Shown here: positions 21,760-33,224 of the stretch, one piece after another
Layout of the letters: every line of letters begins with the position of its first letter
How positions within the stretch are numbered: position 1 is the stretch's first letter
NCBI GenBank assembly: GCA_030562195.1
Contig: CM060201.1
Location: 21,712,454 to 21,776,453, forward strand
Reading direction: 5' to 3'
Source of the DNA: Nipponacmea schrenckii
Taxonomy: Eukaryota; Mollusca; Gastropoda; Lottiidae
DNA: 64,000 nt
Made by a program: the position numbers and the translations under genes
Notes under the pieces: generated by a model
What the model saw: the letters and a program-made list of their open reading frames with translations, nothing else
Told to the model about the DNA's origin: nothing
Databases searched by the model: none

Positions 21760-23560
21760 AATCCAATATAATGAATCATATTGATATCGATAATCATATT
21801 GAACCATGAGTATAATAATCGATCTATATATTAAATACCGATATATATTATTGTATATCATACTCGTATTGAACCGAGTATAATAAACATGATATTTCTA
21901 ATATAATTAATATTTAGGTTAACGTCCTCTCTATATTCACTCAAACACGTGAAATTTTAAGGGGGTTTTAATATATTTCATGGATACTTGGTATACTAGG
22001 ATTCGTTGGAGAGGGGGGGGGGGTTGTAATGTGTCTTTCCACTAATCGACTAGTTAAAATTACTGTGGTAAATCCAAGTGTAGGCTATATAGATAAAACA
22101 GTTGCTAGGTTGTGGCAAATTTTTGACGACTTATTATGTATTAAAAATACATTTTCTTAGCCTTCAAGAAGTCTTGTTGACCTGTACCTAGGTTTTTGTT
22201 AAATCATTTGTAGCTTTTTAAAACTTAAACTTTCTGGCCTGATTGTTAAAACTAAATATTCGATCCGTTTTTAAGAATCGTAAAAACTACATTTTGCGGG
22301 TTTTGTAAATTGCATAAATATTGTATCCGAAGTTAGACGTGAACAAATATTGTGCTTAATTCACTCACCCCCATTCCTTTAAAAAAGGAACTACACAAAT
22401 TAAATGTCCCCAGGATGACCTTCTATAACTGGACCCTGCTACCCTTTGAGAAATGTTGAATTTGAAAGTAACACGACATGATGTATAACGTCTTTTGTGC
22501 ATCAAGTTAAGATTTCGGTTACGCCAAGCGCTGTGCAATGAGGGGAACTCTTATTACCAGAGAGAGTAAAATAATAGATCTTACCTATTGGAGATTAAAC
22601 CCAAAACTGATTGTGAATAAAACACAATATTCAACTTCGTATCTATCTACTTATAATCAGATTTGTTCGACTTCAATAACTTCTTACAGTAGTCAACCGA
22701 GATAATCGTCTTACAGGTCGGTACAGGCTATACCATCATTATAAGAATGGCAGAGATTATTGGATTATCGGTCTTCAGGTCGCTAAGAGCTATACAGGTG
22801 AAGCGAAGGTGGGAAATGGCTGAATTAATAAGATTATCGTTCAGATCAAAATGGTGGCAATGACTCAAGCTCTATCGCGTTCACAAGTCACTTTTAAAGA
22901 GACAGATTGGCCATTCGTCTGACCAATCGTTTCTTTTTTAGTCTTCAAATCTGTATGTTCAGAATTAGCCAAGATAAGGCAACTCGCCATTTGTGGAACC
23001 TGCGTTTTTTAGCGCATACAAACACCAGACGATAGAAACGAGCGACGGAAATATGCGTCAACATTACAATGTGGGCGTATGGTAATCGCCAGCATGATCC
23101 GAATCACTTCGCAATAACGAAGTCAAGCCCAAGGGATTAACAAATTAAAAAGATTAAAGGGTTATTACGAATTAACGTGTTAATCTTCTCTAGAATTTCA
23201 ATCTGATCAAAGACCAGGTGTGACTTAATTAAATAACTGGGCCAAAATATATTGACCGAAAAATTGGATTTATCTTACAGCAACGACAAGTAATAAAACA
23301 TACGAGGGGGGGGCATATACAGTCCTGGGGAGGATCAAAATCAGTCTTGCTACAGTACCACAGTAGACCCACTGCCTCTCCAGTGAAGAGGGATGTAAAA
23401 ACATTTTAGCAGATTAATAAAAGAGACCCATATCATTAGACTTCCCATCTCTTCTCTTTTTCAAATTAATTTGGATCATGACTTCTCATGCTAATTATCC
23501 TACAACCAATCACAAGTCTCTGAGGTTTTGTTTCAGCAATCTGATTGGAGGGTTCTTACA
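21760..23560. other. No gene recognised
   Basis: AT-rich sequence with G-runs at about 22012-22022 and 23306-23312. No plausible exon, RNA gene or array was found by eye; a short SINE fragment (gctgtgcaatgagggg) lies near 22530. Confidence 0.4.
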
Positions 23561-23563
23561 TAC

Positions 23564-23606
23564 AGTGTATCATATCATATCATATCATATCATATCATAT
23601 ATATAT
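23564..23606. repeat. TATCA microsatellite
   Basis: About seven copies of the 5-bp unit catat, ending in atatatat. Confidence 0.9.
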
Positions 23607-23649
23607 TTCTAAATGAACACATGAGAATATATTATGGTATAACACATTT

Positions 23650-23775
23650 CTTTTATAACTGGGTACATAATGTTTCGGCAACTATAACTGGGTACATATT
23701 GTTTCGGCAAGTATAACTGGGTACATAATGTTTCGGCAAGTATAACTGGGTACATAATGTTTCGGCAAGTATAAT
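23650..23775. repeat. 29-bp minisatellite, about 4 copies
   Basis: Near-identical units of AACTGGGTACATAATGTTTC ggcaagtat. No gene overlaps it. Confidence 0.88.
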
Positions 23776-23889
23776 ACACTTGTCATTTCATCTGATATAG
23801 AGATAATTAATTTCTGAAAATAAGAAAGGTGTTATACCATAATATTAGAAACTAAAGTTAGCAATATTTTCGTTATTGGGGTAACACTT

Positions 23890-23967
23890 TCTTGGTGTAG
23901 CACTGATTCTAGTGTTGAAAATTGGCTGAGACCCGAACAGGTTTCGAACCAGCGATCTCGGAGTCAG
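23890..23967 (-). mobile_element. tRNA-type SINE fragment, inverted copy
   Basis: On the minus strand reads GAGATCGCTGGTTCGAAACC (B box) then tgttcgggtctcagccaatt. Matches the plus-strand copy at 24105-24265. This is a second SINE family, with a Leu/Ser-tRNA-like head. Confidence 0.7.
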
Positions 23968-24299
23968 ACACCACTTTCTAAATGACATTAAATCATCTCA
24001 TGTAATCAGCCTTGGGAGCTGTGTCGTTACTGATTATCAGAGGGGTAATGCATGTTCGCAGTAAAGTCTGCCGGTCTGCTGCCTTCTATTTTTTGAGGAG
24101 GGTCTGTTGGCCGAGTGGTCTAGACGGTTGACATGTTTTGCTGGCGATTAGGTGCCTGACTCTGAGATCGCTGGTTCGAAACCCGTTCTGGTCTCAGCCA
24201 ATTTTAAGCACGAGAATCTGTGCTATACCAAGAAAGTATTATCTCAAAAACGAAAATATTGTTGCAACACCACTTTCTAAATGACATTAAATCATCTCA
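23968..24299 (+). mobile_element. tRNA-derived SINE flanked by 33-bp direct repeats
   Basis: The A box TGGCCGAGTGGTCTA (about 24109-24123) and B box GGTTCGAAACC (about 24173-24183) look like a Leu/Ser-type tRNA. The tail reads GTCTCAGCCAATTTTAAGCA. Identical 33-bp direct repeats beginning ACACCACTTTCTAAATGACA lie at 23968-24000 and 24267-24299. They are either an unusually long target duplication or shared element ends. Confidence 0.7.
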
Positions 24300-25195
24300 A
24301 CTAAATTTAGGTATAAATATAGAATCTCTTACCAGTCTTTCTTGATATAAAAAATATCACCACAAGTCAATATATAGAGAATCTCTTACCAGTCTTTCTT
24401 GATATCAAAAATATCACCACAAGTCAATATATAGAGAATCTCTTACCAGTCTTTCTTGATATAAAAAATATCACTACAAGTCAATATATAGAGAATCTCT
24501 TACCAGTCTTTCTTGATATCAAAAATATCACCACAAGTCAATATATAGAGAATCTCTTACCAGTCTTTCTTGATATCAAAAATATCACCACAAGTCAATA
24601 TATAGAGAATCTCTTACAAGTCTTTCTTGATATCAAAAATATCACCACAAGTCAATATATAGAGAATCTCTTACCAGTCTTTCTTGATATAAAAAATATA
24701 TCACCACAAGTCAATATATAGAGAATCTCTTACCAGTCTTTCTTGATATAAAAAATATCACCACAAGTCAATATATAGAGAATCTCTTACCAGTCTTTCT
24801 TGATATCAAAAATATCACCACAAGTCAATATATAGAGAATCTCTTACCAGTCTTTCTTGATATCAAAAAATATCACCACAAGTCAATATATAGAGAATCT
24901 CTTACAGTCTTTCTTGATATAAAAAATATCACCACAAGTCAATATATAGAGAATCTCTTACCAGTCTTTCTTGATATAAAAAATATCACCACAAGTCAAT
25001 ATATAGAGAATCTCTTACAAGTCTTTCTTGATATCAAAAATATCACCACAAGTCAATATATAGAGAATCTCTTACCAGTCTTTCTTGATATCAAAAATAT
25101 CACCACAAGTCAATATATAGAGAATCTCTTACAAGTCTTTCTTGATATCAAAAATATCACCACAAGTCAATATATAGAGAATCTCTTACATGTTT
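24295..25195. repeat. 58-bp tandem array, about 15 copies
   Basis: The unit contains ccagtctttcttgatatcaa, aaatatcaccacaagtcaat and atatagagaatctcttac. It includes a short palindrome (GATATcaaaaATATC). On the minus strand every unit presents ACTG/GTAAGA, a good 5' splice-site match. A single diverged, inverted relative lies at 31440-31515. Confidence 0.92.
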
Positions 25196-25199
25196 TATT

Positions 25200-25665
25200 G
25201 AACAGTGGTGATATTTTTATATCAAGAAAGCAAGTGGGATATTTTATTTATCACTGTTAGTAAAGAGCTATAAATTATTTACCCATACTGATTAGGATTG
25301 AATATAGAAAACGCTTGAACGTATATAGATTGACTTATTGTATAAAAATCATCTAACTATGCTATACACAAATTTGATACACATTGAACAAAAATATAAC
25401 TGAACAGAAAAAGAAAGTTAACTCCTTTAAGGATCAAAAAAAAAAAAAAAAAATATCCAAAAGTTCATAATGCCATTCAGATATTTAGTAGTGGTAGTCT
25501 GAATAAATTCAAAATGGCTACCTCTGTCAGAGTCAGGAAGATATACACAAGGCTAAGAAAATCACTTCTCGGAAGCCTAAACAGGATGATGAAAATCGGC
25601 AAATATTGATAAATCCGTAGTCCGAATATCACAAATTAATCACGTTTTGGCGTTGAGTTTTTTCA
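25200..25665. other. POLDIP2 3' flank, no gene recognised
   Basis: Between the 58-bp array and the POLDIP2 stop. It contains an A-run at about 25438-25454 and an inverted fragment of the 58-bp unit at about 25208-25232. It presumably holds the POLDIP2 3' UTR. Confidence 0.45.
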
Positions 25666-28600
25666 CTAACTTCCTAAAAAACCATCCTCTCTGTCATCGA
25701 GTTTACTTTCCAAAGAAAATTTTGGAATTTTACAACAGAAGGATGTTCCATTCCGTCTCTCCATCTCGTACCTACCCCTGGAAAATAATACAAGATTGGT
25801 TAAAATCGAATAAAATGAATAGAGTTTTAAGTCCTACTCTTCTGCACCTCTTATTGGCTAATAAAGACGGGCAACACCTTGCAGTGTGCAATGAGGGAAA
25901 TTCTGCCAGGAAAGCTTCATAAGCCTACTCTTTCCAACTGTCGAGGGATCTTTAACGTGCACAGTCTGTAGCACATGGGGCAAAATTGGTTAAAACACAG
26001 GGACTTGTTGTAAGATACAGATTGGTTAAAACACAGGGACTTGTTGTAAGATACAGATTGGTTAAAACACAGGGACTTGTTGTAAGATACAGATTGGTTA
26101 AAACACAGGGACTTGTTGTAAGATACAGATTGGTTAAACACAGGGACTTGTTGTAAGATACAGATGGTTAAAACACAGGGACTTGTTGTAAGATACAGAT
26201 TGGTTACAACACAGGGACTTGTTGTAAGATACAGATTGGTTACAACACAGGGACTTGTTGTAAGATACAGATTGGTTACAACACAGGGACTTGTTGTAAG
26301 ATACAGATTGGTTACAAACACAGGGACTTGTTGTAAGATACAGATTGGTTACAACACAGGGACTTAGTGTAAGATACAGATTGGTTAAAACACAGGGACT
26401 TGTTGTAAGATACAGATTGGTTACAACACAGGGACTTGTTGTAAGATACAGATTGGTTACAACACAGGGACTTGTTGTAAGATACAGATTGGTTACAACA
26501 CAGGGACTTGTTGTAAGATACAGATTGGTTAAAACACAGGGACTTAGTGTAAGATACAGATTGGTTAAAACACAGGGACTTAGTGTAAGATACAGATTGG
26601 TTAAAACACAGGGACTTGTTGTAAGATACAGATTGGTTAAAACACAGGGACTTGTGTAAGATACAGATTGGTTGAGATACTGATGGACTTTCCATTAGAT
26701 ATCTGTGGTTCCTGTAAATTATAGAATGAAAGGGGATCTAATCTACCATGTACAAGAATATTACTCAGAATTTTTATTCCTGTTGTAAGGAGGCACCAAA
26801 AGTTTATCATACTGGATATTCAGAACCTACGGTACGGATGCTTGTATTGTTGGTATTACATGTACATTGAATTTCTACTTACCACATACACCCACTGCCT
26901 GCATGCAACATTACACCACTACTATATTGGTAACTTCTATACACTGAATTTTCTCCAGACAAAATTGGCTGCTGTCAAACAAATAAAACAATACATTTTA
27001 AATATAGGGTACCCACTTTCTCCATGACAGTCAGGTCCATGGGTTTGACACAATAAATGCTGTTTAAATTGGATAATAATCTGAGGCCCCCCTACCCCTA
27101 CCCCCCCTGCTACAGAACAGGGTGTGTACGTATGTTTAAGATACCTCAACAGTTGGAAATTTAAAAAAAGAGCCCAAATCTCCCTCATTGCAATAACTTT
27201 GAAGGATTTAAAATGACTGAATGTTAGATAGGACCATGTCCTTGTGTATTAGACCTAATTCTGACCCATGTAAAATAAAGAGTCTATGTTTGTCTCTATG
27301 GACTGAATGTTAGACAGGACCATGTCCTTTGTATTGGACTATTCTGACCCATGTAAAATAAAGAGTCTATGTTTGTCTCCATGGGTGAATGTTAGACAGG
27401 ACATGTCCTTGTGTATTAGACCTAATTCTGACCCATGTAAAATAAAGAGTCTATGTTTGTTTCTATGGACTGAATGTTAGATAGGACCATGTCCTTGTGT
27501 ATTGGACCTAATTCTGACCCATGTAAAATAAAGAGTCTATGTTTGTCTCTATGGACTGAATGTTAGACAGGACCATGTCCTTGTGTATTGGGCCTAATTC
27601 TGACCCATGTAAAATAAAGAGTCTATGTTTGTCTCTATGGACTGAATGTTAGATAGGACCATGTCCTTGTATATTGGACCTAATTCTGACCCATGTAAAA
27701 TAAAGAGTCTATTATTATTATTATTAACTAACCTCTCCCCGAACTCCTCGACCCTGCACCATGTCTATAGACCCATTTATTGACATTATGTGCCACACCC
27801 TCTTACGTAACTGCACAGTTTCTTCCCCAAGATTCTCCAGTCTAATACTATAAAGCCACTGGAAAATAAAAACCACAAAACTTACTATGTGGACTCTCTG
27901 AAAGGGATGCTAAGTTGACAAACCTAAATACCAGACAAATATTATTAGCTATGTGGAGTCTCTGAAAGAGATGCTGAGTTGACAAACCTAGATACCAATA
28001 AACATTATTAGCTATGTGGACTCTCTGAAAGAATTCACAATGAGATAGGAAGTATGACAAATCAGGGCATGGTTTGTACACAAGGCTAATAACTAAAAAC
28101 TTTACTTACATGATAATCAGAACGCGATTGCTGTGTTTGCTGAAGGAAAAAAAGAAGAAGTCCGAATTTCGAATTTCAAATACAAAAAACTTGCTTTACA
28201 GCAGTGAGCAATTGATTAAGACAAGATTCAATCAAACATCAACTCTAATTACATATACAAGAGAGACTGTTGACTCATGTTTTGGACACCATCAGGACAG
28301 AGAGAAATAGAGCTGTAACAAGTCTCACCGTTTCCCCGATATAAAATGGTATAGCAGTTATTCGAATATTTTCAGTTGTTTCGCGATAAACTGCAGACAG
28401 CTGAAGTTTAGAAATGCTTTGTTTGTGTAACGACTGTAACATCTCAGTCATCACAAAAGGGGGAGCTGTAAAAAAAAAAATATTGATAATAAATTTTATC
28501 GATTTTAGGAAGAGTTCCTTTAATGAGAATAAACAAACAATAATATTTTACAAGGATAACCACTTAGGTTCACAGTTAAAGATCCTTTCTACCAGCTGAT

Positions 28601-31600
28601 CCTTGGCCAAATCTCTTGGCATTGATCTTTCCCAGATTATCCGTACCCATTTACAGCTGGGTGGACTGGTACCCAAAAAGAATTAAGGATATGACATCAT
28701 GACAATAATTATGTTTTTCAACATCTTAATATAACCTATCCCCGATCATTATCGCCTTCTTCTCTAATCTCACTAACTTAAAATAATACTGTGTCTTAAA
28801 TTGAACATAAAATATTAAACATGGTCAATAAGAGTATATATTCATCAGTAGATATACCTGCTGTTATAAATAACAAAATATTAAAATATTAAACATGGTC
28901 AATAAGAGTATATATTCATCAGTAGATATACCTGCTGTTATAAATAACATAACAGAATCCTTATATAATCTGATAAATCAAACAAAACATTAAAATATTA
29001 AACTTGGTCAATAAGAGTATATATTCATCAGTAGATATACCTGCTGTTATAAATAACAAAACATTAAAATATTAAACTTGGTCAATAAGAGTATATATTC
29101 ATCAGTAGATATACCTGCTGTTATAAATAACAAAACATTAAAATATTAAACATGGTCAATAAGAGTATAATATATTCATCAGTAGATATACCTGCTGTTA
29201 TAAATAACAAAACATTAAAATATTAAACTTGGTCAATAAGAGTATATATTCATCAGTAGATATACCTGCTGTTATAAATAACAAAACATTAAAATATTAA
29301 ACATGGTCAATAAGAGTATAATATATTCATCAGTAGATATACCTGCTGTTATAAATAACAAAACATTAAAATATTAAACATGGTCAATAAGAGTATAATA
29401 TATTCATCAGTAGATATACCTGCTGTATAACACTTATACAAAATATTAAAATATTAAACATGGTCAATAAGAGTATATATTCATCAGTAGATATACCTGC
29501 TGTTATAAATAACAAAACATTTAAATATTAAACATGGTCAATAAGAGTATAATATATTCATCAGTAGATATACTTAAACCTTATCTTGTACATCATTAAT
29601 ATAGGTGTATAAAATACTTACATGATTCAGGATCATAAATTAAAACTTTATCAAAGTTCTCATTAACTATTGGAGTTTTCTCTTTACTGTGATATGGTAT
29701 AATATCTTCATGGGCCACATAATCTAGACCTGTAGACCAAAAATTATCACAAACTATAAATAAACTTTCTTTATTAGACCTGAAAATACCTAGCTACAAA
29801 TATCCTAGAAATAGTGTTAAAAGATAAGACCCTAGGATATCCTAGACAAATTAGAAGATAAGATCCTAGGATATCCTAGAAACAGTGTTAGAAGTTAAGA
29901 TCCTAGGATATCCTAGAAACAGTTTTAGAAGTAAAGATCCTAGGATATCCTAGAAACAGTTTTAGAAGATAAGATCCTAGGATATCCTAGAACACATTAG
30001 AAGATAAGACCTAGGATATCCTAGAACCCATTAGAAGGTAAGATCCTAGGATATCCTAGAACACATTAGAAGATAAGATCCTAGGATATCCTAGGTTTAA
30101 GATCGATTAAAGAATTCCCCACCCAGGTGCCTTATTCTCCAATCTCACTAACTAAAACCATTTCATCTTCAACATAATTAAAATCAAACTTGATTAAACT
30201 ATTAAATGATGCCTTCAGATGAATTTTACATCGATATAATTCAGAGAAAGGACAGCTTTAAGTCCATTTTCAGTTTATCAGATGTTTAGTGACGTCACAT
30301 AAACTATTATTCCATAAGACATAGCTATCGTATTTCGTGTCAATAGATGACGTAACTTGCGTTCTGGACCTCGTTTTGAGTGTCTCCATAACGAGGCATG
30401 AATAAAGTATATAACGTACCTCTAATCCTGCTTACGAAAGAAAAATTTTCAAAATATGATTCCGGCCGCAATCTCTGAAATATAATTTAATGCTATCAAC
30501 AGTCAACATATAACCAAGACACTAAACACGGATAGTTACCACCCCTGGTACTACAAAAAACCTATGAAAAAAGGACTGGATACTTACGATATGTGGGTAG
30601 TCTCTTTCATCCAGTAATACTTCATAATAAGTTTGTTTTTTGCCATTTACATGGTGAGCAACTGATATTGTCTTTTCATCTTGACTTCTAAATAAAAATT
30701 TCACATACACAGATTAGCAAACTAGTTCAGAGAAGAAAGACAAAAACAATAAATGATTGGAGTTTTACACCACTTTAATGCATCTTAGGGGATAATGATT
30801 ACTGACAATACCATGCAGTTTGTAATGAGGGAAATTTTGCCATGATAGCAGCAATAACCCATTTTCTTCCAACTTTGAATGGACCTTGAACATATACTAA
30901 TATGAGAGCGCAGCGGCGAAGCCGTCGAGAGCGAAGCTCTCTTTTATGGTAACATGTAGGCCATATACATGAATATGCATCAGAAGAATTTTGCACCACT
31001 GGTAGTAAAAAAAAAGTGTTAAAAAGATGGCTGCCATGTTTGTTTACAGCTAGGTTGCAGTCAATCAAGGAAGTCTCGAAGTGAATATTCTGGAATTCTT
31101 AAAATAAATTACATTTCTTTCACAAACACTAAAATAGATGTTTTGTACCCTATTTAAACACCTTACGTTTAATCTTAATTTTTCCTGAATGTTCTATGCG
31201 GGAATTCCATAAACAAGTTTATCTCATATAGGAGTTGTCTTTCCTTGCCGTCCAAATTGCGTTGATAGGGCGTTTTCTGACGTCACATACTATTTCTGAC
31301 GTTGAAATTTATCAATGAATGACATTATTTTGCTTATTCATTGTCATTATTATCAATAGGCCTTGTCTGCGCTCTCATTCAAGGCCATGCCTTATTCATA
31401 TTAGTAGGGCTGGGAAAATTCACAGTGATATCTAAATATCTAATGTATCAAGTGATATATAGAGAATTTTATTGGCAAAGTAATGATATATTTTTGATAT
31501 CAAGAAAGACTGTTAGAAGAAGTGAAAGTAAATCATAACATAAAAGACTTACTTTTCTTCACGTTTAATAACTTTATCATTGTCAAAAACCTTCAACCTC

Positions 31601-32567
31601 AATGGACTCAATACAACTCCGCGGTAACCTAAAACTTTATGAAGAAACAGCTGAAAACAGAAAACAACTTGTTACAAATAATCGATGTTTAAAAAGAATG
31701 TTAACTGTATGTGTAACAAAACAATGTGTTTATAGGAATAAATAAAAGTATATATTTTTAATCATAGTTGTCTTGCAATGATAATTTCTAATAGTTCTTA
31801 ATGCCTTACAAGGATTACCCAAAAATGGCTAAGAAATTTTTTGATTTATGGTTGATTTAATTGTATTTGCCAGTCATGTCTGATTGTAGCTCCAAATGAC
31901 TGACTACACATATATAGTCTTTAGGACATTTTCATTAATCAATTTATAAATTTGTTACCTGGCCAACTTCATAAGCTTTGCCTTCTTCTTTAACTGGTTC
32001 CAACTGACCTACTTCTGCATATCTATAACATAGAAATTAAACTTGGTTCAATTTGGTTTCCTTGACATTGAAGAAACTAGTTTATAATGAAACAGAAAAT
32101 ACACCTGTTCACAATCTCAGGGAAGTATTAACTGTGTCATTAGGTACCTGTCTTGCTGACAGGGGCAGAGATATTTAAATTTGATATATGCTTGTTTAGT
32201 CAGTTTAATTATAGGCTCTTGGCAGTATCTGAGAAATTTATGATGATTATCAAGGTAGGTGGAATCATAGGCTAAGAAGGCACAGACATCTTGATCTATG
32301 ACATCACAGTGAGTGTCCGACAGTAGAAAGCAGTAATCAAGAGCAACCGCACAGCAACTGAACTTTTTGTTTTGACCTTGCTGAACTTACTCTTTACATA
32401 ATTTGTAAATCTGAAATGCTATGCAGGCAACCGAAATTGCAGTTCAAACTATAAAAAAACTAATCCAAAAGCATGAAATACCTTGTGGAAGAATATCTAT
32501 ACTGTGAACATTGATTTTGTAGCGGAATCAGAACACGAAATGAGATTCTGCGTATGAAAAAGGCCAT
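25666..32567 (-). CDS. POLDIP2: POLDIP2, polymerase delta-interacting protein 2, complete 11-exon gene
   Basis: Exons 5' to 3': 32567-32482, 32022-31959, 31650-31553, 30687-30588, 30474-30420, 29729-29622, 28465-28329, 28139-28110, 27858-27733, 26971-26883, 25777-25666; 1005 nt, 334 aa (human 368), all GT-AG with phase kept. The N-terminus MAFFIRRISFRVLIPLQNQ has the Arg-rich, acid-free look of a mitochondrial targeting peptide. The YccV-like domain follows (VGQLFLHKVLGYRGVVLSPL, KKQTYYEVLLDERDYPHI). Then come LDYVAHEDIIPYHSKEKTPI, APPF-type SPPFVMTEML and YRETTENIRITAIPFYIG. The C-terminal ApaG/DUF525 fold has WLYSIRLENLG and VQGRGVRGE, ending CKIPKFSLESKLDD. The family is a mitochondrial matrix and nuclear adaptor linked to DNA polymerases, PrimPol and ClpX. 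Introns carry arrays of 36, 86, 64, about 76 and 35 bp. Confidence 0.95.
25810..25982 (-). mobile_element. SINE inside the last POLDIP2 intron
   Basis: Contains aatgaatagagttttaagtc, gcagtgtgcaatgagggaaa, aactgtcgagggatctttaa and cgtgcacagtctgtagcaca. It runs directly into the 36-bp array. Confidence 0.8.
25983..26680. repeat. 36-bp minisatellite, about 19 copies
   Basis: The unit is aagatacagattggttacaa (or ttaaaa) then cacagggacttgttgt. Because 36 is a multiple of three, open frames run on both strands; they are not genes. Lies in POLDIP2 intron 10. Confidence 0.93.
27205..27715. repeat. 86-bp tandem array, about 6 copies
   Basis: Each unit has gactgaatgttagacaggac, catgtccttgtgtattggac and a plus-strand AATAAA within atgtaaaataaagagtctat. 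An ATT microsatellite (about 27712-27726) separates it from the POLDIP2 exon 9 donor, only about 15 bp away. Confidence 0.9.
27885..28040. repeat. About 64-bp tandem repeat, 2.5 copies
   Basis: Units start ctatgtggactctctgaaag and continue with gatgctaagttgacaaacct. It fills the short intron between POLDIP2 exons 8 and 9. Confidence 0.8.
28778..29575. repeat. MITE-seeded tandem array in POLDIP2 intron 6
   Basis: TTAA at 28778-28781 is followed by the MITE left end (aaataatactgtgtcttaaa ttgaac). About ten units then follow, mostly about 76 bp, with one longer unit of about 108 bp at the start. Motifs are ATGGTCAATAAGAGTATATA and CATCAGTAGATATACCTGCT. This is the same seed as the array at 3778-4445 in HIRA, expanded independently with a shortened unit. 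Confidence 0.88.
29800..30100. repeat. 35-bp minisatellite with CCTAGGATATCCTAGG palindrome
   Basis: About eight units of agaagataagatcctaggat atcctagaacacatt. Every unit carries the near-perfect palindrome tcctaggatatcctag. Lies in POLDIP2 intron 5. Confidence 0.9.
30755..30895 (-). mobile_element. Degenerate SINE fragment
   Basis: Matches tail and body motifs (ttggagttttacaccacttt, tgtaatgagggaaattttgc), more diverged than the other copies. Confidence 0.65.
30902..31378. mobile_element. Possible MITE with 12-bp inverted ends ATGAGAGCGCAG
   Basis: ATGAGAGCGCAG at 30902-30913 is mirrored exactly by CTGCGCTCTCAT at 31367-31378. Next to the left end is a second short palindromic stretch (gagagcgaagctctc). 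No ORF of note. Lies in POLDIP2 intron 3. Confidence 0.55.
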
Positions 32568-33224
32568 GTTTATACCGGAAGTAGAATTACATTAGCTCCC
32601 TTGACACATCATGGGCAGACAACTCCTTTGGGAATACAAATTGCACTGTTTGGCTAACATTTCCATATTTGTCTAAATTATTCATTTATTTTCCTTAAAT
32701 TCATGTCAAATTATTACAGATATGTTTGTACAACGTTTGTCTAAAAAAATTCTGCCAAGAAAATGTCATGTGACATTAAAAGTACGAAATTACCCCCCCC
32801 CCCTTATCATTTATTACAAGGTTTAGAAGAGTAAAACTCTATTCATCTCATTGCATTAATTAAATTCCCGGCTGAGTTAAAAAACAAGACAATTCAGTTT
32901 TCAAACAAGTTTATTTTCACCTTCATAACAATAACAACTAGTTAAGAAGATTTTAGCCATGGAAATGAAAGGTTACCCCTACAGTTGTATCCCCTACCGG
33001 TGTATTCCTACACTTTTATCCGAGTCAAATATAACTATCCCTATTTAGGACAGGGACCTTTTTGACTAATCATACTAATAACTATTTTTCACACTATCAA
33101 TAAGCTTATCTATTGTTCTGTGACCTAGGCCAGACCTAGACAAGATTTTAAGTTTTTTTCAAAACAAAATTTTTTGGGTTATTTTCTTTATATGAAAGAC
33201 ACAGGAAAACAGGAATAGGCTATA
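32568..33224. other. POLDIP2 upstream region and SelO gene 3' flank
   Basis: The POLDIP2 promoter should lie just above 32567. A SINE-tail fragment (ggtttagaagagtaaaactc) is at about 32818-32850 and a C-run at 32796-32804. No coding exon recognised. Confidence 0.45.

Noticed and set aside
24105..24195. Possible functional tRNA gene (A and B boxes present)
   Set aside because: The acceptor stem does not pair, spacing is odd, and a mutated copy lies nearby inverted; it is a SINE head.
25917..26695. Long frames on both strands with repeated QSVSYNKSLCFN-like peptides
   Set aside because: The 36-bp minisatellite in POLDIP2 intron 10; open in both directions by periodicity alone.
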